From: Bog-473 sp963817735
GTDB lineage: Bacteria; Actinomycetota; Acidimicrobiia; Acidimicrobiales; RAAP-2
DNA length: 64,000 nt
Assembly: GCA_963817735.1 (NCBI GenBank)
Contig: CAWFPP010000009.1
Span: 310,001 to 374,000, forward strand
Direction of reading: 5' to 3'
Shown: positions 10,494 to 19,274 of the stretch, one piece after another
How the letters are laid out: every line of letters begins with the position of its first letter
How positions within the stretch are numbered: the stretch's first letter is position 1
Made by a program: the position numbers and the translations under genes
The notes under the pieces: model-generated
What the model saw: the letters and a program-made list of their open reading frames with translations, nothing else
Databases searched by the model: none
Told to the model about the DNA's origin: nothing

Positions 10494-11093
10494 GTGGAGC
10501 GAGCGGACCTCGAGGGCAATCCCGTCGCGGTCGCCCCGTGGCTGCTCAACAAGGTGCTGGCCCGCGGTGAGCGGACCGGGCGCATCGTCGAGGTGGAGGC
10601 CTACCACGGGTCGAATGACGCGGCCTCCCACGCCTACCGGGGGCTGACACCGCGGACGGCGGTGATGTTCGGGCCGCCCGGGTTCCTCTACGTGTATTTC
10701 ACCTACGGCATGCACTGGTGCGCCAACGTCGTCTGCGGGCCCGAGGGCGAGGCAGCCGCCGTGCTGATCCGGGCCCTCGAACCACTCGGCGGGGTGGAGG
10801 CGATGTGGGAGGCCCGGGCGGCGGCCCGCCGGCAGCAGGATCTGTGCAACGGCCCGGCCAAGCTCTGCCAGGCGCTGGGCATCACCGGCGCCGACAGCGG
10901 CGCCGACCTCCTGGCTGCCCGCCGCCGTTCCCGGGCCGCAGGAGCGGGTGCCACGGGGGTCGTCCGCCTGCTGGACGACGGGACACCGCCCCCCCGGCGT
11001 CCCGGCCGCGGGACCCGGATCGGCATCAGGGAAGCGACCGAGAAGCGCTGGCGGTTCTGGGTGCCGGGCAGCCCGTCGGTCTCCCGGGCCTGA
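10494..11093 (+). CDS. 3-methyladenine DNA glycosylase (AAG/MPG family)
   Basis: A base-excision repair enzyme that removes alkylated purines. The protein is 199 aa from GTG 10494. Motifs are VEVEAYHGSNDAASHAYRG (catalytic-Glu region of the AAG fold), GPPGFLYVYFTYGMHWCANVVC, and NGPAKLCQALGI. GTG 10476 is an alternative start six codons upstream. I chose 10494 because AGGGTGG lies ahead and the length fits the family. The gene begins about 90 bases after the acyltransferase stop and the two could be co-transcribed. Confidence 0.88.
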   Translation: MERADLEGNPVAVAPWLLNKVLARGERTGRIVEVEAYHGSNDAASHAYRGLTPRTAVMFGPPGFLYVYFTYGMHWCANVVCGPEGEAAAVLIRALEPLGGVEAMWEARAAARRQQDLCNGPAKLCQALGITGADSGADLLAARRRSRAAGAGATGVVRLLDDGTPPPRRPGRGTRIGIREATEKRWRFWVPGSPSVSRA

Positions 11094-11499
11094 CCACCGC
11101 GAACGAGCCATTGGTACTCCTGAGCAGGCACGACGACGTTCATCGCGGTGTCACTGGGCTGTCACGACGGTGCAACAACAACGATGCAACATGCAGCAAT
11201 CGCATCGTGGTGACGTGCGGTAGATCGACGGCATCAGCAGGCGGCGCACGCCCCCCGCAGTTCCTGGTTGGCGACAGGTGGGAGGCGGAAAGCCCGTTGA
11301 GCTTCGAGCACCGGGTGGCATGCGGAAGGCCGGGTGGCTTCCCGCATGCCACCTCGTGGTGCGCCGTATGGGTGCTCTTTGCGGTAACCGGGCCGCTCGG
11401 GCGGGCATCCGCCGGCGACGGCGGGTGTCCCGCTACGATCGGCGGCAGAGGGCGGAACCCCGGGTGGCCACCCGGACGGTTTTCGGCGCCCTGAACGCG
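11094..11499. other. Non-coding stretch between the glycosylase and the rRNA promoter
   Basis: About 400 bases without a credible gene. It contains the inverted repeat at 11314-11353. A segment GGTGCTCTTTGCGG near 11371 resembles a boxA antitermination element (E. coli TGCTCTTTAACA), which would only be transcribed if a second, more distal rRNA promoter exists upstream. I could not identify one with confidence. Confidence 0.4.
11314..11353. repeat. Strong inverted repeat upstream of the rRNA operon
   Basis: The arms GGTGGCATGCGG (11314-11325) and CCGCATGCCACC (11342-11353) are perfectly complementary over 12 bp. The stem extends inward with GAAG/CTTC around one bulged C, giving a stem of about 15 bp and a 9-nt loop. 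It lies in a 400-base non-coding stretch after the DNA glycosylase, about 150 bases before the rRNA promoter. It may end the upstream transcript (no T-run) or be a palindromic extragenic repeat; only one copy was noticed in the window. Confidence 0.6.
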
Positions 11500-11528
11500 T
11501 TGACGCTCCGTCACGCGCCTGCTACAGT
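11500..11528 (+). promoter_or_regulatory. rRNA operon promoter
   Basis: The -35 hexamer TTGACG (11500-11505) and -10 hexamer TACAGT (11523-11528) are separated by exactly 17 bases, a near-consensus sigma-70/SigA-type pair. Nothing else of this strength was noticed between here and the 16S start. The leader is then about 340 nt long and contains the left arm of the 16S processing stem. A boxA-like GCTCCTTGAAAA lies at 11653-11664, overlapping that arm. Confidence 0.75.
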
Positions 11529-11653
11529 GACACTCCCGTCGGAACGGCCCCCCAAGGCCCTCCGGCAGCCGAAGGAGACTCGCCGGCATCGTCCGGAGCA
11601 GTCCTTTGGCACACCCGGCACCAACACCGGCTGGACTGGTGTGTGCCCGGTCG

Positions 11654-11678
11654 CTCCTTGAAAACGGAATAGTGAGAG
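11654..11678 (+). other. Left arm of the 16S rRNA processing stem
   Basis: The 25 bases here are complementary to 13571-13595 in the 16S-23S spacer, with mismatches only near one end. Flanking complementary arms fold the precursor so that RNase III can release pre-16S, as known for bacterial rRNA operons. The core reads AAAACGGAATAGTGAGAG on this side. Confidence 0.8.
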
Positions 11679-11867
11679 CCAAAAGCCAGTGCGGGCAATT
11701 CATCCGGACTCAAACGGATGGGTTGTACGTCAATTAAGCATTACGCAGGTTCTGGATCCCCTCGGGGAGAACGAGCCTGTGGTCACAAATAGTTCGAGTC
11801 AAACTATGGTGACTCTCTGATTCTTGGCCGTTCGGGCCCCCTGTTTGGGGTTTGGCCGGTCGGAGTC

Positions 11868-13396
<1,529 letters not shown>

Positions 13397-13570
13397 AGTG
13401 CTATCGGTGCCTTTTGATCATTTTGATTGAAGGGATTTTGCCGATCACTACCCAGTTGAACACTGGTTACTCGGGCGCTCTCGTATACCGGCAGATGGAT
13501 GGCCGCCTTCGACTTCTTCGGGAGCCGGAGCCCGTCATCCACGGATCGGTCCCTGCGGAGGCGTCCGGAA

Positions 13571-13595
13571 CTCTCACTATTCCGTTTTGAGGGAG
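13571..13595 (+). other. Right arm of the 16S rRNA processing stem
   Basis: The segment CTCTCACTATTCCGTTTT and its continuation is the reverse complement of the leader arm at 11654-11678. The pair encloses the entire 16S gene. It leaves about 180 nt of spacer between the 16S 3' end and the stem. Confidence 0.8.
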
Positions 13596-13876
13596 TGGCC
13601 CATCGGGTCGTTCCCGGTGATGTCCCTTCGGCGCTCGCCTGAGCCCGGGGCGGGGCAGTGCCTGGTCGTCGAGTCGAGCCCTTCGGGAGCTCCTCGAGGT
13701 CCCGGCATGTGATGCCCAGCTTCGTGCTCAGGGTTTTCGTGTCTGCCGCGGTGACCGCTCACCCCGTGCGTGCCCTGGTCGGGCGGTTCGTTCCGGCTGC
13801 TTTCCGTTTTGGCTTATTCGACGGAGAGTGGTGACGGAGTCCTGGCCCCGGCGTGCGCTGTGCAGCCCCTTGAGAA

Positions 13877-13895
13877 TTCCAAAGCGAGCACGAGC
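13877..13895 (+). other. Left arm of the 23S rRNA processing stem
   Basis: TTCCAAAGCGAGCACGAGC is a perfect 19-base reverse complement of 18840-18858, just after the 23S gene. This is the arrangement expected for RNase III release of pre-23S. Confidence 0.85.
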
Positions 13896-14428
13896 ATCTT
13901 TGTTCTCCAAGCTACAAAGAGCCAACGGTGAATGCCTTGGCGCCTAAAGCCGAAGAAGGACGTGGGCGACTGCGAAAAGCCACGGGAAGCTGTCTACCTA
14001 GCGTCGATCCGTGGATATCCGAATGGGGCAACCCAATACCTGTCATGAGGTATTACACCCGCCTGAATGTATAGGGCGGGGCGAGGGAACCGGGTGAATT
14101 GAAACATCTAAGTAACCCGTGGAGAGGAAAACAACAGTGACTCCCTGAGTAGCGGCGAGCGAAACGGGAAGAGCCTAAACCGTGCCGGTGGTAAAGCCTG
14201 GTGGCGTTGCCGGTATGGGGTTGTGGGATTCAAGAGACGGGGCACCAGACCTGTCACGGAGTTACAAATCCGATGTCTAGTGGAATCAGTCAGGAAAGCT
14301 GAACCAAAGAGGGTAATGGTCCCGTACACGAAAAGCATTGGACTCCGCTTGAACACCCGAGTAGCGCCGGATCCGGGAAAGCCGGCGTGAATCTGCGAGG
14401 ACCATCTCGTAAGGCTAAGTACTCTTAG

Positions 14429-14476
<48 letters not shown>

Positions 14477-14662
14477 GGGAGGGGAGTGAAATAGTACCTG
14501 AAACCGTTGGCTTACAAACAGTCAAAGCGTCGTTGCCCCGCCGTTGCCATGATCCCTTCGGGTGAGATTGGTGACATTAGGTGGGTGTCAGCCGTGATGG
14601 CGTGCCTTTTGAAGAATGAGCCAGCGAGTTACGGTGTGTGGCGAGGTTAACCAGCGATGGGT

Positions 14663-14699
<37 letters not shown>

Positions 14700-15087
14700 C
14701 GCATGCTGTAGACCCGAAGCCGAGTGAGCTTGCCATGGGCAGGCTGAAGCGAAGGTAAGACTTCGTGGAGGGCCGAACCCACCTAGGTTGAAAACTGGGG
14801 GGATGACCTGTGGCAAGGGGTGAAAGGCCAATCAAACTCGGTGATAGCTGGTTCTCCCCGAAATGCATTTAGGTGCAGCGTCGGGTGTTCAGCATCGGAG
14901 GTAGAGCACTGGATGGGCTAGGGGGCCTACAAGCTTACTGACCCCAACTAAACTCCGAATGCCGATGCTCAAGAACCCGGCAGTGAGACCACGAGGGATG
15001 AGCTTCGTTGGTCGAAAGGGAAACAGCCCAGACCGCCGGCTAAGGCCCCAAATTCTTGACTAAGTGGAAAACGATGTGGGAACGCAA

Positions 15088-15124
<37 letters not shown>

Positions 15125-15125
15125 A

Positions 15126-15156
<31 letters not shown>

Positions 15157-16021
15157 GTCCTGCGCGGATAATGTAACGGGGCTCAAGTCAAGAGCCGAAG
15201 CCGCGGATTTCCGTCTTTGGACGGGAGTGGTAGGGGAGCGTCGATCTCGCTGAGAAGCGGTGGTGTGAACCGTCGTGGAGCGTGGTCGAGTGCGAATGCT
15301 GGTATGAGTAGCGAGAGAGGAGTGAGAAACTCCTCCGCCGTAAGCCCAAGGGTTCCTGGGGAAGGCTAATCCTCCCAGGGTAAGTCGGGAGCTAAGGCGA
15401 GGCCGAGAGGCGTAGTCGATGCACAACTGGTTGATATTCCAGTACTACCGTGTCCGCGCCCATTCCAATCTAGGGGTACTAAGGGGATGACCTTCGGGTC
15501 GAGCCGACAAACCCTGGGGCGGACAGCAAAGGAGCGACACAGGAAGATAGGTGAGCCCAGGCGTTGGTTGTCCTGGGGTAAGCGTGTAGGGAGGGATCTA
15601 GGTAAATCCGGATCCTGTGAATCCCGAGACGCGATGCCGAGCCATCCCAGGCGAAGTCACTGATTCTATGCTGTCTAGAAAAACTTCTAGCGAGCTGACA
15701 CGGTACCCGTACCCCAAACCAACACAGGTGGGCGGGTAGAGAATACCAAGGCGATCGGGAGAACTGTGGTTAAGGAACTCGGCAAAATTCCTCCGTAACT
15801 TCGGGAGAAGGAGGGCCTCGATAGGGTGACGGACTTCGCGTCCTGATGCCCGAGGAGGCCGCAGAGAATTGGGGAAAGCGACTGTTTACTAAAAACACAG
15901 GAGCGTGCGAAGTCGTAAGACGATGTATACGCTCTGACGCCTGCCCGGTGCCGGAAGGTTACGGGGAAGGGTTAGTCTTCGGACGAAGCTCTGAACCTAA
16001 GCCCCGGTAAACGGCGGCCGT

Positions 16022-16753
16022 AAGCACAAGTTGCGGCTTCAGGGGAGTAATCCCTTGAAACAAACTCTGCTAAATGCTGGAAACTCCGAGTATCCGGCGG
16101 TACTCACCCATGTCACACCCTTCTGTTTGGGTGCCGGCATGGGTAGTGAAAATCCGTCCGGTGCGGACAATCAGCAGGAAAGGCCCAGTTCCTCTAACTG
16201 GCTGGATCGGATCCCATATGACCTGGGCAACTGGGTCGCGGGATTCGTCGATGGCGAGGGAAGCTTCAACGTCCCTATCCGTCGAGAGTGTGACCGTGGA
16301 CTTCCATGGCGCGTCTCGTTGTCGTTCAACGTTTCGCAGATCGGTGAAGAAGCACCCTTGCTTCTCCGTTCGGTCTTCGGCGTTGCCACGGTGCGAGGCC
16401 GTGGCGACGGTGTCTTCTATTTCGAAGTCACCAAGCCAATCGATCTGAAAGAGCGGGTGTTCCCGTTCTTTGATCGGTTCGTATTGCGAAGTCCGAAGCA
16501 GGGAGATCTTCGGATCTTCCGGGCGATCACCGAACTTGTCCTGTCAGGCCGACATCTGTCTGCAGCGGGCATCGAGGAGGCCCTCGTTTTGAGGGCTCCG
16601 ATGAACCGAGGCGGCAAGCGTCGGCGGAGCGATGACGAAATCATCGCGACGTTGAGGAGTTGGGAATCCTCAGAGGCCATATGCAGAGCTCCCTCTATGA
16701 AGCAGAGGGATGAAGATATGGTCCACACCTCATGGCGACATGGGGATCAAGTG
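16022..16753 (+). other. Group I intron 1 in 23S rRNA, carries a homing-endonuclease frame
   Basis: The upstream exon ends GGCCGT. An internal guide GCGGCT at 16033-16038 pairs with it, with the obligatory U.G wobble at the splice site. The intron ends in G (16753), followed by exon AACTATAACGGT. Conserved core elements are present in order: Q (AATCAGCAGGAAA, 16169), R (CCTCAGAGGCCAT, 16668) and S (AAGATATGGTCC, 16713). The endonuclease frame fills the Q-to-R interval. The 5' half (TATCC[GA]GCGGTACTCA and AGTGAAAATCCGTC) is nearly identical to intron 2, so the two are close relatives. Confidence 0.9.
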
Positions 16754-16768
16754 AACTATAACGGTTAG
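16139..16768 (+). CDS. LAGLIDADG homing endonuclease in 23S intron 1
   Basis: About 209 aa from ATG 16139; a TTG at 16031 would add 36 residues and no better start is seen. One LAGLIDADG motif is visible as NWVAGFVDGEGSF (residues 31-43), which in the family forms the homodimer interface and supplies the catalytic acidic residue. This implies a homodimer that cuts an intronless 23S allele. The first residues, GSENPSGADNQQE, are the intron core (P/Q elements) read as protein. The frame continues through the R and S elements, across the 3' splice site and the 12-nt exon (read as NYNG), and stops at TAG 16766-16768, the first three bases of intron 2. G+C is lower than in neighbouring genes, consistent with a mobile origin. 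Confidence 0.85.
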   Translation: MGSENPSGADNQQERPSSSNWLDRIPYDLGNWVAGFVDGEGSFNVPIRRECDRGLPWRVSLSFNVSQIGEEAPLLLRSVFGVATVRGRGDGVFYFEVTKPIDLKERVFPFFDRFVLRSPKQGDLRIFRAITELVLSGRHLSAAGIEEALVLRAPMNRGGKRRRSDDEIIATLRSWESSEAICRAPSMKQRDEDMVHTSWRHGDQVNYNG

Positions 16769-17111
16769 TTAATACCTGGCTGTTGTAAAACCCCACTGTA
16801 TGCTGGGACATCCGAGTATCCAGCGGTACTCATTCACGTTATTGATGCCCTTCTTTTGGGCGTCGACGTGAGTAGTGAAAATCCGTCTGGTGCGGACAAT
16901 CAGCAGGAAACTGCATTGCAGGATCCTCAGAGACTGTACGTGGGGCTCCCTGGCGAACCTCAAGATCCAGTTCCCAACTGGGTTGGTGAATCAGGGACGA
17001 AGATACAGTCCGACCCTCATGGCGACATGAGGAGCTAGGCAGAAATGACCTAGCCGCTCGAGAGCTTCAAAGCGAAAATGGCTGCGAGGTTTTTGAGTAG
17101 TAACAAACGTG
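16766..17111 (+). other. Group I intron 2 in 23S rRNA, no open reading frame
   Basis: It is 346 nt, beginning after the 12-nt exon AACTATAACGGT. The guide GCTGTT at 16779-16784 pairs with exon AACGGT, again with U.G at the cut. It ends in G before CCTAAGGTAGCG. The core elements Q (16898-16910), R (CCTCAGAGACTGTACG, 16925-16940) and S (AAGATACAGTCC, 17000-17011) are present. Only 14 bases lie between Q and R, so there is no room for an endonuclease. The insertion point is the same position as the intron whose endonuclease is I-CeuI in algal chloroplasts (known biology; position by my count). Confidence 0.88.
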
Positions 17112-17166
<55 letters not shown>

Positions 17167-17424
17167 CGACTTTCCTACTGTCTCAACCACAGACCCGGCG
17201 AAATTGAAGTACGAGTAAAGATGCTCGTTAGCTGCATCAGGACGGAAAGACCCCGTGGACCTTTACTACAGCTTGATGTTGAGTTTTGGTACTATTTGTG
17301 TAGGATAGGTGGGAGACTTTGAAGCATTGGCGCTAGCCAGTGTGGAGTCAACCTTGAAATACCACCCTTTTAGTGCCGGGACTCTAACCTCGGTCCGTAA
17401 TCCGGATCAGGAACAGCGTCAGGT

Positions 17425-17456
<32 letters not shown>

Positions 17457-17675
17457 ATGTAACGGAGGCGCCCAAAGGTTCCCTCAGGCTGGTTGGCAAT
17501 CAGCTGTCGAGTGCAATGGCAAAAGGGAGCTTGACTGCGAGACCTACAAGTCGAGCAGGTGCGAAAGCAGGGCATAGTGATCCAGCGGTTGCTTATGGAA
17601 GCGCCGTTGCTCAACGGATAAAAGGTACCCCGGGGATAACAGGCTCATCTTCCCCAAGAGTCCATATCGACGGGA

Positions 17676-17721
<46 letters not shown>

Positions 17722-17722
17722 C

Positions 17723-17758
<36 letters not shown>

Positions 17759-17792
17759 TACGCGAGCTGGGTTTAGAACGTCGTGAGACAGT

Positions 17793-18533
17793 GAATTAAC
17801 CGCGCTGTCTATAAACTTGGCTATTTGCTGGAAACACCGTATGTATCCTGCACTACTCGCTTTCCAAAGGTCGTGAGACACCCGCTACATACGATGCGGG
17901 CATGGACGTGGAGAGCAGTGAAAATGTGTCAGGTGCGGTCAATCAGCAGGAAAGGCTGGAGTCGTATATAGCCGGATTTGTAGACGGAGAGGATGTTTTC
18001 ACGTGGCACTCCAAAGGAACCCTTGCACGAGAGTCGGAAGACAACTCGTGCCGGAGTTTCGTATAAGCCAAGATGTCGCTCGAGCCAAGGTCTTGGACCT
18101 GGCGAGAGAGGTTCTTGGTTGTGGTTTGCTTCGGGAGAATCATCGTGGATCGAACGACCACACATATGTGCTGGTAGTTCGTCGACGACAGGATCTCCTC
18201 GAGAGAGTGATTCCCTTCTTCGAACGAAATCCGTTACTGAGCTGTAAGCAAGATGAGTTCAACACTTTTGCCGCCATCGTGAGAGCGATGGCGAGAGGTG
18301 AGCATCTCGCACTGGAGGGCTTCGAGCGGCTTGCCGCCGAGGCGCTTCAAATGAACGGTGGTGGTCGCTACAGACGACGTCACCGAGCTCAGAGTCCAGA
18401 ATCCTCAGAGACCATATGCCAAGCACCTTCGCTGAACTGAAGGTGAAGATATGGTCCGATCTGCATGGCGACATGCAGAGCCAGGCAGAAATGTCCTGGC
18501 CCCCGGCCGATCTGGCCGGTGGTAACAGAAATG
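17793..18533 (+). other. Group I intron 3 in 23S rRNA, carries a degraded endonuclease gene
   Basis: It is 741 nt. Exon AGACAGT pairs with guide GCTGTCT (17804-17810), seven base pairs with U.G at the splice site. The intron ends in G before TCGGTCCC. Core elements are Q (AATCAGCAGGAAA, 17941-17953), R (CCTCAGAGACCATATG, 18403-18418) and S (AAGATATGGTCC, 18446-18457). An 11-base copy of the upstream exon, GTCGTGAGACA, recurs inside the intron at 17870-17880. The insertion lies beside A2602 of the peptidyl-transferase centre by my count, 11 nt downstream of the known L2593 site. Confidence 0.9.
17902..18440 (+). pseudogene. Frameshifted LAGLIDADG homing endonuclease in 23S intron 3
   Basis: From ATG 17902 the frame reads through the core (SSENVSGAVNQQE) into LESYIAGFVDGE, the LAGLIDADG motif, then derails and stops near 18063-18065. 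One base is missing just after GAG at 17989-17991. Adding a single G restores FVDGEGCFHVALQRNP and continues in the 18003 frame to the TGA at 18438-18440, giving about 179 codons with a plausible endonuclease body (VPEFRISQD, LLERVIPFFERNPLL). The loss sits in a G-run (GAGG versus expected GAGGG), so a sequencing error is possible; decay of intron endonucleases is also common. Confidence 0.8.
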
Positions 18534-18839
18534 TCGGTCCCTATCCGATGCAGCCGTAGGAGATTTGAGAAAGGCTGTCCCTAGTACGAGAGGACCGGGA
18601 CGGACGTAGCTCTCGTGTGCCAGTTGTCCTGCCAAGGGCACGGCTGGTTTGCGACCTACGGGTGGGATAAGCGCTGAAAGCATCTAAGTGCGAAGCCCGT
18701 TTCGAGATGAAATCTCCCACAGGGTTAACCTGGTAAGGCCCGTGGCTAGACGACCACGTTGATAGGCCGGAGGTGTAAGTGCAGCAATGCATTCAGCCGA
18801 CCGGTACTAATCGGCCGAGGGCTTGGAGACCTACCTCGT

Positions 18840-18858
18840 GCTCGTGCTCGCTTTGGAA
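18840..18858 (+). other. Right arm of the 23S rRNA processing stem
   Basis: A 19-base perfect reverse complement of 13877-13895, placed 12 bases after the 23S 3' end. The short tract CTCGTGCTCGTG just ahead of the arm allows register slip in the pairing. Confidence 0.85.
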
Positions 18859-18944
18859 CGCTCAGCGGCTGCGGAAACGCAGCCTCACGCGTGGCCCTGT
18901 CTGTCGATGAGTCGACGGATGGTCGTGCCCCGCCGAGTGCAAGA

Positions 18945-19064
18945 TTTCCGGTGGCCATGGCGGCGGGGAAACACCCGTTCCCATTCCGAACACGGCAGTT
19001 AAGCCCGCCCGCGCCGATGGTACTTGGGGGGAGGCCCCCTGGGAGAGTAGGTCGCCGCCGGGAT
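18945..19064 (+). rRNA. rrf: 5S ribosomal RNA
   Basis: About 120 nt, starting TTTCCGGTGGCCATGGCGGC and ending GTAGGTCGCCGCCGGGAT, with CCCGTTCCCATTCCGAACACGG in the middle, all diagnostic of bacterial 5S. The terminal helix pairs CCGGTGGC with GCCGCCGG. It follows the 23S processing stem by about 85 nt. Confidence 0.95.
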
Positions 19065-19070
19065 TTCTCA

Positions 19071-19107
19071 CGAGACCCCCTCAGAGCTTCGGCTCGAGGG
19101 GGTCTCG
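19071..19107 (+). terminator. Hairpin ending the rRNA operon
   Basis: CGAGACCCCCTCAGAGC and GCTCGAGGGGGTCTCG form a stem of about 16 bp, with one unpaired A on the left arm, closed by a stable TTCG tetraloop. It starts 7 bases after the 5S. There is no U-tract, only GTACGTTC, so it may end transcription with Rho or act by its stability, as often seen in high-G+C genomes. Confidence 0.75.
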
Positions 19108-19274
19108 TACGTTCAGGGCCCGGTGGTGGCAAGTGGCCCCGCTCGACAGTGTTGAGACGGAGTCCGTCGCGACGTCTGGACGCCGACGCGGCGGCCCCGT
19201 CTCCTGACGGCTCCGATGTCTGGTGCGCCCAGCGCCGACCCGGGCGCCCGCGACCCGACCCCTAGAATCACCCG

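Noticed and set aside
8882..10585. A 567-residue minus-strand frame opposite the acyltransferase gene
   Set aside because: Antisense to an HHxxxDG-containing enzyme; composition of a shadow.
16856..17038. A 60-residue frame in intron 2 beginning MGVDVSSENPSGADNQQE
   Set aside because: It is the conserved intron core read as protein; no endonuclease motif follows, and R and S core elements overlap it.
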